Source of the DNA: Diphasiastrum complanatum
Lineage: Eukaryota; Streptophyta; Lycopodiopsida; Lycopodiales; Lycopodiaceae
Assembly: GCA_029204225.1 (NCBI GenBank)
Contig: CM055096.1
Coordinates: forward strand, 29,256,995 to 29,320,994
Direction: 5' to 3'
DNA length: 64,000 bases
The position numbers were made by a program, and so were the translations under genes. The notes beneath the pieces are model-generated. The model was not told the DNA's origin. It ran no database searches and worked only from the letters and a program-made list of their open reading frames with translations. Below are positions 20,287 to 31,234 of the stretch, piece by piece. Each line of letters starts with the position of its first letter. The stretch's first letter is position 1.

Positions 20287-21200
20287 TTGGTGCGTCTTTT
20301 GGGAGAATTTTTATAGAAACATTGGCTAAAAGGTAGTCATACAGCTGAACTACAAAGAATACGTGTGGATTGGGTGAGTATGTTGTTTGACCCGTCAGAT
20401 GCTTAACATTGGTGCATTTGCCGAGAGTAATTTGATAAGGGAGTATTGTTTGAAAGACGATGGCCTACAAAGAATACATATTAGAAATTTATTGGTTGAA
20501 TGAGTTTGTTGTCAAGAACGTCAACCACACGACCAATATTTTTAGTGTGAGTTTCTTGACTAGTGTCCCATGTTGGTTCGAAAAACAATTACTTTGGTAT
20601 TGAATGTCAAGGTGGTTAGCATCACATAGTGATGTGTGTTGATCCCACAAACAAAGTGTCAAGGATATTCTTGTAGTTGATGATTGAACAGCACCTACTT
20701 TAGATGAGTCATTACTAAGAGGAACTGATAGAGAGGATCATAGATGTGATATTGATCTAGAACGATTATGGTTGGCAACCTACGGGCCCAACAAATTTAT
20801 AGGGACTAGCCGATCGACTTCTTCACCTAGCTAGGGGTACTCTTACGTGGGTACCTATCTAGTCAAGGCTATTCAACGAAACCTGATGAAAAGGTTAAGA
20901 TTGAGCGTCGTGAATTAGTGGAGATGGTCAAGCAACATATGGGATATATGCATGCAACATTGTTAGCTTTGACTCTAGATGTGAGATGACTTAGGAATCA
21001 ACATTATGCCCATCAGTCCATACCATTGTGTCGGTACTGCCAAGAGGATCATGACACTAAGGATTGTTGGATTACAGTGGATATTGCGATAGAGTAGGCC
21101 ATCTAGAAGGAACCTGTCGAATTCAGAAGAAAGGTGAGAAGCGCAGGGGGGAACTAGTCCAAAGAGTTCCAAAGCAATAAACACCCTCACAATCTGTCTG
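20287..21200 (+). pseudogene. PBS, leader and gag remnant of Gypsy element C
   Basis: TTGGTGCGTCTTTTGGGAG (20287-20305) is a degenerate Asp-tRNA-type PBS. A second, better copy TTGGTGCATTTGCCGAGAG lies at 20409-20427 with about 120 bp of duplicated leader. Further on, KIERRELVEMVKQHMGYMHA (about 20903) recalls gag, and a zinc knuckle CRYCQEDHDTKDCW lies at 21029-21070. Many stops elsewhere. Confidence 0.5.
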
Positions 21201-21539
21201 CTAGAGCTCTAAATAAGGTAAGATTATAACCAAGACAACCTAGAAGCTACTAAGAGGGAGTCATATAGGTAGATAGAGATCCAACACTGATCACTCGAAC
21301 TTGAAATTAGACTTGCAGTTCGAAATATACCACAAATGATTATCACATAGGAAGAGCCGTGGATGAGGGTTTGCTATATGAGCATTTTGGATACATAGGT
21401 GTAGAAATTGTGTACCCACCACCTAATAGAATAGATTCCACCTACAGAAGTTTCAACTACTGGTTGTTCAACACTGTAGAGGATAGTGCAGTAACCACAT
21501 GCTCACCAAAATGGCGTAATTAATACCAACTAAATCTAT
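21201..21539. other. Decayed element interior
   Basis: No protein motif recognised; probably lost gag/pol of the Gypsy debris on both sides. Confidence 0.35.
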
Positions 21540-22214
21540 TGTCCAACCATCAAAACTAGCACAACTTTTCAATGAAAAGTTATTCAAATTGTATGATTTG
21601 TCAAATGACATTGTTAGGAATTGTGATTCCAAGGTCACTCACAAATTTTGGCAGTCCATTTTTAAAATCTTGACACAATCCTTAGTCTGAGTTCGAATCA
21701 CCTATAATTGATGGGTAGACTAAACATATCAATTAGACTATGGAGGATATGAGAGATGGCCAAGGAAAGCATTGAAGCTACTCAAGATAGAGTAGACTTA
21801 TATGTCAATTGTAATCATTCACCTCAAGAATTTGAGGTCGAAACTTGGGTGCATCTTAAAGTCCCATAAGATTCTAAGGTACTTCGAACTGAAAAATTCC
21901 ATAAGTTATCTCCATGATATAGTGGTCCTTACAAGGCTATGAAGAAAACCAATTGGGTCACTTATTAGTTCCAAGGAAGTTATGTAAATGAATGAATTAC
22001 TAGAAAAGATGATTTGATTTAGGAAGGCAAACCTGTGAGTTGGAGGATTTGAATATCTTTGTACAAATTATACCAAAGAAAATTGTTGATGTCCATATCC
22101 AATACGTTTTAAGGAAAATTAGATGATGAGGACACTTACGGGAAAGAGAATTTCCTAGGACTTGATTTATTTGGTTCTCTCCCTTTAAGAAGAGGCTCTC
22201 AAGTGGGGAGAAAA
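21540..22214 (+). pseudogene. Gypsy integrase C-terminus and chromodomain-like tail, decayed
   Basis: Readable pieces in order: KLFKLYDLSNDIV and DSKVTHKFWQSIFKIL (integrase core, near the second Asp), a deletion, AKESIEATQDRVDLYVN, VHLKVP, FHKLSP.YSGPYKAMKK, then PKKIVDVHIQ and VQWK-like tail sequence. It ends in a purine tract AAGTGGGGAGAAAA before 22215. This is the classic end of a Ty3-Gypsy pol; stops are frequent. Confidence 0.65.
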
Positions 22215-22750
22215 TGTTATGCACCCATATGGGCACATATGTAATGACTTACCTAAGGTGATGGTCTTGTTACATAAGACAAAGCCCTAGCTAAGAGCTA
22301 TAGATCATTCAAGTGCCACATGCTAGTGCCTTATTGGTGTTGGGTGACCCTTGTTTATTGATGCATGTCAGTGCACACAATTGACATGTGTCAATGATTT
22401 GAACATGACCATGTTTAGCAAAGGTGACTCCTTGTACTATGGTGACATGTGTCGATGGTTCGAACATTAGCAACGGTTACTCCTTGTACTATGTATCCAT
22501 GAATTGAGCATTGATTCTCATTTGGAGAGTGGAGAATTCATCCCACATGGTTAGGCTAGGATGATATCTTAGACTCAAGATGTAGATTCTATGCAAAGGT
22601 GGAAGACAACATGTAGTGGTACTGGACGTCGTAGCCTAGTGGAGACTTGAGAGTGCTTCATTGGTGTTTTATAGCTCTAGTGCACAAGCTGAGATGGCAA
22701 TATCTCTAAGAATGGGCAGTAACAAAGTGCTCACCACCTAACTATGTGGC
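22215..22750 (+). repeat. Start of a Gypsy 3' LTR (right end not defined)
   Basis: TGTTATGCACCC follows the polypurine tract. It does not match the LTR at 19463, so it is another element. An imperfect tandem duplication lies inside (about 22383-22440 and 22443-22495: ACATGTGTCxATG to CTCCTTGTACTATG). No partner LTR in the window. Confidence 0.5.
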
Positions 22751-25035
22751 TTATTTTACCTTGGTTGGTTTCGATGATAAAACCTCATTGTATATTTTTA
22801 TTGCCAATGAATTACCCTTACTACATATTGAAAATGCCAAGGTCTCCTAAGTGACCAGGGGATGTATATTGCCTCCAAGTTACAAGGTCGAGTCCCTCGT
22901 TTTAGAAATATTTAGCAAAAATAGGTTTAATCTCTCACCGTAGAAAACTATGAAGCACACTCTTTGAGTTCTGATGAACGAGCTTCATCATTCCTTTAAG
23001 AAACCTCTATGACCATTGATTGCAAATCTCTAGTGTCACTAATTTCTTTCTATTACCCAACAATGATGTCCCTCTTGAGACATCATATTTCATTAGATCA
23101 ACACAACTTAGCTCCACAAAACTAGGAATGTGACTCATGTGTTTTAGATGCAAAATGATTTGTGCATCAATCTCTCCAAGATGATTTTGGTACAAATGCA
23201 TTAGAATAGGACACCAAAAAATTGGAGATATAGCACTATTCGACACATGTGGGGGGAAAGGTGAAGCGGAGGAGCTCGTCTCCCTCCACTTCGATGCAGA
23301 TTCAAACCAAGTTGATGTCTCTCACGATGTAGACTCTTGAATGAGGTCATTAATCATCTTTCTCTACCTTCATGTCCTAGGCTTTTCAAGTCTCTCATGT
23401 ACTGCACCCTACATCATAATTAATCACTAAACTCTTCCCTTCTAATAATACTCCTTATAAAGATGATTTACAATCAATTTCATAGATTTGATTTCTAATC
23501 ATCAAATTTTATAGATTTGATTTTTGTTGAGATACTATCAGACCTTTTTTCCATCTTTTGATGACTTGTATTTAATTTTTGATCAATTTTCTGTGGTAAA
23601 AGTAAAGGGCTGTGATAAATAAGAAAATATATAGCATGAGCATAATCTAACAACCTTAATTGGCATGGGATGAGATGAAGTGGACATTGCAAAAATAGGC
23701 ATAGTTCTAGGAAGATATGCACTGCTAGGTCGGCCAACTACCATAACGACCATATCACCCATATTCAAAGAATTTCTCTACTAACTTGTATATTGGATAT
23801 TCATGCTCCTTAATATGAGTATTTACCTCTAATTTTTTATTCCACGTGTAAAATTTCATAAGCTCTTCCCGATCAAATCCAACTTTTTTTGTCTAAAATT
23901 AATCCAACAAGAAAAATAAATGTGTTTGATGTTTTCAATCTGTTTCAAGTAGCCCTTGATATGTTAAACTTACAACATTGACAACAAAAGAATGATCTTT
24001 TCTTATACATGATGCAAAGAATGAGACATTTGCATATTTGACCGTACCTCTATTGAAGATCATCATCATTTGACAAAATTTCTGCGATTTGGCAAGTCAA
24101 AATTCTTCTCTCATTGACAAATTCTCAATTGTCTCCACCAAACTCCAAGATTTCAAAGCAATGCTTCGTCAAAAAATATTTTATTGTACAAGCAAGTGAA
24201 AATGAGTAAAATAGATTCCATCATCATTCCAGCAATATGTCACAAGAAGCATGCTCAAGGATCATAATGGTACACAATATGTCTGGACAATACAACAACC
24301 ATGTATTCCATACAAATGAGTAACATCAACTTATACATTTGATATGGCATACAAGTCATATTTGAAGGGTATAAAATCGTGAGCTGTCTCAGTACTTTGC
24401 AAGACAATTTCATCATATTGTGTATGACATGTCAGGTTTCCTTGTGTGTTTCCACAACTTGTCGAACAACGTTGACATAGGGACACAATCCTTATGTGAT
24501 CTTCTTTCACCAGCCAAATTTGTGAAAATGGATGTCATGATGATGAAACAATACTTTGAAGGACATGATGAAGATGGACTAACAAATTAGATATGGAGAT
24601 GGACCAATAAATGAGTGTCTTTCTCGTGTGTGTAAAGAATGTAAAAAGCTTTCCAGCTGATTGTATACAGATTACCTCACATTTGTTTCAAATGTATCAC
24701 GAACTGAAAATCATTTTAGTAAAGAAGGTCCATAACTCATATTCTTTTCGATATTCCAATTAAAAAACCATCTACACACATGAATACAATTACAGAAACC
24801 TTCAAATTAACAAAGTAAAAGAGGGAAATTTTGGTGGTGACATTTCAACTCTATACACTTTATTCCCCCCACAGAGAAAGTACAAAAAACATGGGGCATC
24901 AAAGCACATGGAATGAGGCTAAGACCATGTAGGAATTGGACTGTACTATGTGACAACTGAGGCTACCAAATTTTCCGAAAAACAAACCTTTGTCCTTTCC
25001 AAGCAAGCTAATGTAGTTGCCTTTTTCTCTTACCA
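22751..25035. other. Intergenic region without recognised genes
   Basis: Short open stretches occur on the minus strand (23007-23246, 23495-23768) without recognisable motifs. The part next to 25036 is downstream of the PPR stop codon and should hold its 3' UTR. Confidence 0.45.
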
Positions 25036-27484
25036 TCACCAATAATCCCCACAGGAACAAAAGCCATCCACGAAGTGATGAACTCGGTTTGCATCCCTTG
25101 CAGCAATCTCACGTCTGGCAAGTTTTGAGATGATCTTAGTGGCATCATGACAGTCCCTGCATATCCGAAAATTCTTCTTGATGCGGATAGGTGTCCCAGG
25201 GGGAGTGCTTATGAGTCCAAAAGCAATAGCCAGCATCTCACTGTGTTCACACAAAGCATTTTCCTTCTTCTCACCCTCCACATCATGCAGCACAAAGCTC
25301 AAATCATACTTATACCCTGCATCCTTCATCAACCCCACCAATCTATCCAATTCGGCCCGAATCTCCTTACTTTGTGGATGAGTTGCATCACCTACAACAA
25401 AGGCATGCACCTGGTTGCCAACTTCAATCCAGCTGCACTCAGGCACTTTTTTAACACCTGCATCATTCATTTCTTTTCTTATCTTTGCTACCTCATCACT
25501 CCGGCCGGCTGTTGCATAGATGTCTGATAGAAGCACATACGCTGCAGCATTTTCAGGTTCCAGCTTCACAACAGAGTCAAAGGCACGCCTTCCTATCTCC
25601 ACATGGCCATGGTTTCTAGCGGCACTGAGCAAAGACATCCAAACAACGGCATTGGGCTGGATTGGCATTTTGCTAATGAAGTCCTCAGCATCAGCCAGGC
25701 ACCCTGCACGGCCCAGAAGATCGACCATGCAGGCGTAGTGATCCATGATTGGTGTGACAGCATGATCTTCACACATGGAATCAAAGAGTTGACGACCTTT
25801 ATCTACTAGGCCAGAATGGCTAAATGCAGACAGAACACTAACATATGTTACCTCATTGGGTTTTATACCTTCCCTTTCCATTTGCTCCAAAAGTTTGAGA
25901 GCCTCCTTGCTAAGCCCTTGCTGTGCATATCCAGCAATCATTGCTGTCCATGACACCACATCTCGTTCATGCATGTTGTTGAACACCTGACGTGCATCCT
26001 CTATGCACCCACATTTTGCATACATGTCAACAAGGGTGCTCCCTACAATCTCATCGGACGAGAAACCGCTTTTAATGATGTCCTCATGGAGCTGCTTGCC
26101 CTGTTCCAGGGCTGCAGTGCTGGCACATGCTTTCAGGAGCACAACATATGTGACAAAATCGGCCTGCAAACCTTCCTGTTTCATTTGCTCATACAAAGCA
26201 AGAGCTTCCTTGCCAAACTCATGCTCTGCATATCCTGTAATCATGGCATTCCATGACACCACATCTCGTTCATGCATGTTGTTGAACACCTGACGTGCAT
26301 CCTCTATGCACCCACATTTTGCATACATGTCAACAAGCGTATTCTCTACAGTCACATCCGGCTTGTAACCACTTTTGATGATGTCCGCATGGATCTGCTT
26401 GCCCTGTTCCACGGCTGCAGTACTGGCACATGCTTTCAGGAGAACAACATCAGTGACAATGTTGGGCTGCACACCTTCCTGTTTCATTTGCTCATAAAGA
26501 TCAAGAGCCTCCTTGCCAAGCCCATGCTGTGCATATCCTGCTATCATTGCTGTCCATGACACCACATCTCGCTCATGCATGTTGTTGAACACCTGACGTG
26601 CTTCTTCTATATGCCCACATTTTGCATACATGTCAACAAGGATGCTTCCTACATTCGCCTCCGACTCAAAGCCAATTTTTATGATGTCTGAATGGAGCTG
26701 CTTGCCCTGTTCCAGGGCTGCAACGCCGGCACATGCTTTTAGTAGAACAACATATGTGACTTTGCTGGGCTGCACACCTTCCTTTTTCATTTGCTCATAC
26801 AAATCAAGAGCCTTCTTGCCCAGCCCATGCTGTGCATATCCTGCTATCATCACATTCCATGACACCACATTTCGTATGTGCATGTTGTTGAACACCTGAC
26901 GTGCATCTTCTATGCACCCGCATTTTGCATACATGTCAACAAGGGTGTTCCCTACAGTCACATCCGACTCAAAGCCCCTCCTCATGATTTCCGCATGGAG
27001 CTGCTTGCCCTGTTCCAGGGCTGGGATCCCGGCGCATGCTTTTAGGACAACAACAAATGCAACCGTGTTCGGTGGTATGCTTGTCTGCTGCATTTGCTGA
27101 AAAAGATCTATAGCCTCTTCACCTAGTCCGTGATTGGCATATGCTGAGATGATAGTAGTCCATGAAAACACATTGTGTTCAGGCATTGAGTCGAATACTT
27201 GGCGTGCATCCAACACACTACCGCACTTGGCATACATGTTAATAAGGGTGTTCCCTAGAAAAATATTTGAATCAAGTCCCATTTGGACTATGAGGGCATG
27301 CACTCGCTTGCCCTCCGCCAGGGCTTTCTTTCGGGTGCACCCCTTCAAAAGGCAAGCATAGATGTAAATTGGAGCTTGCGTATTTTGCTGAACCATAAGC
27401 TCCATCATATGCAGTGCCTCATCTAATCGCCCCTCCTGACAGAGTTTGCTCACATTCCCACCAGAGCCCAAGGAATCAGGCACC
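25036..27484 (-). CDS. PLS-class PPR protein with DYW deaminase domain (main exon)
   Basis: 815 codons without interruption on the minus strand. N-terminal PPR motifs are followed by about five nearly identical 101-residue P-L-S triplets (signature NTLVDMYAKCGCIEDARQVF), an E/E+ region, then the DYW domain: PG-box-like PPGTPIRIKKN, zinc/deaminase motif H747-S-E749, C775-x-x-C778, and a canonical final GDYW. DYW-PPR proteins bind organellar RNA and catalyse C-to-U editing in plastids or mitochondria. The frame opens with GTG right after an acceptor-like ATAATGCAG, so 27484 is an exon boundary, not a start; the first internal ATG is at 27408. No targeting peptide is visible in this exon, so the N-terminus must come from upstream exons (see 27619-28834). 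Confidence 0.92.
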
Positions 27485-27618
27485 CTGCATTATGATTCAC
27501 ATAAAAATTCCCGAAAGAGGAATAAATTCTCAGTTTTGCAGTGGAAAATTTGAAACACCAACAACAAAGAACAGATGAAATTCTCTCAGCAAAGTCCACA
27601 TCAGGATCAAAATCATAC

Positions 27619-28834
27619 CGTCTTCTCCATATACCATCCGATTTTGTTCGGCCCAATGTCACGGTGGCCACCTTTGCTTTAACCCAAGGGGGGTTCAGCC
27701 AATCTTCAATCCATAAACCTTCATGTGTGCTCTTATGCTTAAAATCTGGGCACTTCGAATTTTTCTACATACACACAGATCAGCATACATGATAGCATCA
27801 ACTTAGGAAAAATGGACAAATAACCAACCAATCAGCCTCATATACTACATACGGGTGAGAGTATTAGAAGTTTTTTCAATGGGCACAAATCTAAAGTCAT
27901 TCGTCAAAGAAACTGAAGCCAGAACTTGACATTCTAAAACCATCCTCTGGGATTCCTTCAAGGGACGTTGTTATGTTAGATGGTATGGATAGGCACACCT
28001 TAATAGATCTGTTGTCCCACCACTTCGATGGATCTGAGAAAAACTCCTGCCAGAGCTGTTCCACCCTAACTACTCTGCCTGCATGCATCATAACCTTGGC
28101 GAAATCCGATTAAGGAATGTGGATGTGGCTTGTTTAAGCATCTCTGCAAATTTACACCTCTCCTCAGTCAGGCAATGCTGATGAAGAAAGAGAAATGCCA
28201 TGTCGTGAGATTATAGAAGCATACCAGAGGTTTCAGATGTTGAAAAACCGGATTGCCCCTGTTCTGGACCTTGTACCATGACAGCTAACCGGGAATGTAC
28301 CCAGGGCGGATTGGACCTGTTATGAATCCATAGTGCCTTCTCTGCGGTACTCCTATGTTTAAAATCAGGATATCTTGGATTTTTCTGAGAATGAATACCA
28401 GTATCAGCCATAGCTAGCTTCAAGCAAATTTACGAAAGCGATCACATCTCTTGAAATAGAGTGGACTGTAATGAGCATCAGCAAAACTCCACAAGGTACT
28501 AGAATGAATTAGCACAGCTCGGCCCAGCTTTTGAGCTAAGTGCAGTCATCAAAGCTGGCTAGGCCTTTGAACAAACAACGGAAATAGAACAAGCTAATAA
28601 CCCTTTTATTCGAGGACTGGACTGCCAACTCAACCCTAAGCAAGGAAAGCGATAGTTCCCTGAAAAAGTAAGATCATTCAGCGCCGTCCAGACCCTCTAT
28701 AACTTTCAATAAATGAATGAATGCATGCCACAGATAGGGTACAGGCAGTTTCACCTTGTTAGTCCTATTGTCACACCACTGCGAAGGATCTGAGAAGAAT
28801 TCCTCCCAAAGTTGTTTTGTCCTCCTTGCTCCTC
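27619..28834 (-). CDS. OSB-type organellar ssDNA-binding protein exons (two PDF motifs), probably joined to the PPR
   Basis: Four exons, all GT-AG and in phase: 28755-28834, 28225-28384, 27999-28078 and 27619-27764. Each pair encodes one PDF motif: QLWEEFFSDPSQWCDNR plus NPRYPDFKHRST.EKALW, and QLWQEFFSDPSKWWDNR plus NSKCPDFKHKSTHEGLW. PDF motifs define OSB proteins, which bind single-stranded organellar DNA and control mitochondrial DNA recombination. The SSB/OB-fold that normally precedes them was not found. Ending the last exon at 27619 (ACG then GTATGA) and splicing to 27484 gives an open frame straight into the PPR. An earlier donor (GATG then GTATAT, about 27631) would instead end the protein after about 11 codons. 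Both isoforms are possible. Confidence 0.8.
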
Positions 28835-29440
28835 CTGCACCACATACAGAGAAGAGCGCTAGTCAGACGAAGATCAGACAGAAATATGGGTTGGGTGGAC
28901 AAAAGCAATAGCTACATAAATCAAATCGAGATAGGTGCGGAGCTGAGCTGAACTGTGAGGGTGGTGCTCCTGCAAGGTGCTTGTCATGGAAATTACTGCA
29001 GCCATGGGAGGACGAGGATGAGGACGAGAAGCAAAAGCAGAGGCAGGAGGATCCAGAAGAAGAATAAGAGGAGGATTACTACCAGAAGAGAGGGAATTAG
29101 GAGGAGAGAATAGAAGGGGGGCTTGTTTCTCTGTGATCAGGAGCAGGCTAAATCTGAGAGGAGGAAAGGAGAGGAGTGAACTGAATTGAGGAGGAGGAGG
29201 AGGAGGAAAGGCAGCAGCAGAAAGATGAGAATAGAAAAATTGGAAGTGGGCACTTTGATTTTGATGATGATTTGTGCTCCAGCACAGATTCATGCCTCCT
29301 GCAGCAGCTACTGCTGCCATATCTGCCTGCTTTTCTTGCTTTGCTTGGCCTGGCTTGCCTTGGATTTCTAACAAGGCTTAGCCATGAATGAATGGATAGA
29401 GTCCAGTGGAGAATAAAGTCTAGAATAAATGACATCAAAT
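28835..29440 (-). other. Probable first exon / 5' UTR of the OSB-PPR locus
   Basis: An open stretch 28874-29374 (minus) contains MAAVAAAGGMNLCWS and MAAVISMTSTLQE starts within Ser/Pro/Leu-rich sequence that could be a transit peptide. The opposite strand is purine-rich (GGAGGA runs near 29190). No OB-fold is encoded and no donor in the needed phase stands out, so the true 5' exon is unsettled. Confidence 0.35.
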
Positions 29441-29743
29441 ATAGAATCAGAACTAGGCACTTCCTATAGAGCTAGCAAACTGCCTACTCAATTCTAGCCT
29501 TGCATGGAGTTGAAGAAACCAGGCCATTGACTCATTGTAAAAGTGCAACAAGAATCAAGGTTGTGAAAGCTTAAGAAAAGAGAGTATCTAAGATTGTCAC
29601 AATTACAATTTCGAACAAACTAAGTTGTTGTAACATATAGCATAAAAACAAACCAAGACTTGAAACTAGCAAGCCAAAAGCTTAACTACCAAATATACTC
29701 CAAAGACATGTGAGATTAAGAAACAAACGTATCATGAAGAGAA
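29441..29743. other. Spacer between the OSB locus and the GIY-YIG gene
   Basis: A/T-rich with no gene features; contains the 3' flank of the GIY-YIG gene. Confidence 0.5.
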
Positions 29744-31092
29744 TTACAGAAGCTTGTGTCTCTTTAAATACCAGTATCCCTTCGAATTTACAAGATTACA
29801 TCTTAGTTTGATGTATCCAAGCTCGCTTGTTGATTTGTAATGTCGAACATAAAACTTTTCAATTTTATTAGTTAATTTTCTATCTTCAACAACATCTAAA
29901 ACTTGAACATAAAACTGTTCATAATACGAGTGGTCCATAGAATAGTGTTTTCTCATTTTCTTGGGTGGTAGCCTTTCATGCTGTTGCAATCGACGTCGCA
30001 GATTGCATGTTTGACCGATGTAGACATGATGTATTTCTTTGCACTCTATTTTGTAAATTGAATATGTGATCTTGGATGTTTTTTTGTTGATGTTGTTTCC
30101 TGCAACCGGAAATCGTATTAGTTTAATGGAAAGCTTATAAATGAAGAAGAAGGTCATTGTATGGTTCAAATTCACCTGCGTACTGGATGCAGATGGCAAT
30201 GCCGATCGAGAAGTTTCTTCCTGCAAGAAATCTTGTATTAATATGTAATGAGTTAAAATGGTTACTTATAATCACACATGAAAATGCGGATAGCAATAGA
30301 CACTTACTGGATCTATGATCATTGCAGAAACTTCGCTTTCCAGAATCTCCAAAACCGTGTCAATTTGAATCGGGCCATCTGTTAGCTTCGTACCGTCATC
30401 TGACAAGTGCCCCATTTTTTTTCCCAAATCCATTGTGATTGCGTTCAGTTCGGCACGACTCGTGTCTTTCCAATCATCGATTGGAATTTTGTAGCCGAAG
30501 TAAAGATTTCTCGTTGTGTAGTAGTTGTTATTTAACATAGCATCGAAATGTTGTATTGCTGGTCGATTTGTTGTGATTGTTGCAGGGATGTTTATGGAGA
30601 ATATGTTATATAGATGTTTTAAAAACCCTGAAATAACAACAACATTAACATTCGTAATTTTTCTACTAGGTGAGTAAAAGTGGACATTTAGAAAAATAAA
30701 ATGTTACAAAATTACAAAAGAATAAAAATAGAATATACCTTCAATTGAATATCCATGATATTGATAAATGTATTGATCTCTTTCGTGCTTCTTTTGTTGA
30801 ATGAACCTGCTTAGAGCTAAATTTGTTTGGAAGACTTCCTTGTACGTGTTTGGATCAACACCACAAGAGTTCAATAAGAACATCTGCTTTGTTGTTGGGT
30901 ATATTTTTTTCATGGATGACGGTATTTCAGGAGAAGTCTTCGAAGAGGACACGTCGGCTTTCAACTTTTGAAATAACCGAAACAACGAATCTAATATTGT
31001 AGTTATTGCGAGAAAAGGCATTTACGAATCCAAAGGGAAATTGAAATTTGTATAGTTACCTCTTTTGGATCATATTCAATTTCGGATGCCAT
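29744..31092 (-). CDS. GIY-YIG nuclease-domain protein, four exons, 351 aa
   Basis: ATG at 31092 (MASEIEYDPKE). Exons 31060-31092, 30739-30964, 30308-30627 and 29744-30220 join in frame (1056 bp including TAA) through GT-AG introns of 95, 111 and 87 bp (GTAACT..AAAAG, GTATAT..TTTCAG, GTAAGT..TTGCAG). Residues about 244-351 form a GIY-YIG domain: YSIYKI (246-251), VYIGQT (259-264), the NLRRRLQQH helix with its Arg, and a candidate catalytic Glu at 314 (KIEKFYVRHY). The first 190 residues match nothing I recognise. All frames are open, so selection may be recent or continuing. It begins 143 bp after the end of a Pif1-like helicase on the same strand. It could be a host gene or a mobile-element nuclease. 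A GIY-YIG domain also occurs in Penelope elements, but no RT is near. Confidence 0.75.
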
Positions 31093-31234
31093 TTCCTTTT
31101 GTGATAATCTGCAAATATTACAAAGACATATGAAAAAATAAAAATATAAAATCATATATCAAGACAAAAATAAGTGGATAGAAGTGATTATAGTAGATGT
31201 CTGAAGATATGACAATATTTGGGATATTTATGTT

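Noticed and set aside
22443..22495. Minisatellite
   Set aside because: Only two imperfect units; treated as a duplication inside an LTR.
25147..27361. Many plus-strand ORFs of 60-126 codons opposite the PPR gene
   Set aside because: They are antisense shadows of the repeated PPR codons; several are copies of each other at the 303-bp period.
28874..29374. Possible SSB/OB-fold domain of the OSB gene
   Set aside because: The open frame is Ser/Pro/Leu-rich with no OB-fold-like pattern; kept only as a possible first exon.
30100..30175. A fourth intron in the GIY-YIG gene (CAG/GTGAAT to GTTGCAG)
   Set aside because: Removing it would shift the frame to an early stop, while the unspliced frame is open through the domain.
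29744..31092. Penelope-like element
   Set aside because: GIY-YIG fits, but no reverse transcriptase is nearby and the partner is a helicase.
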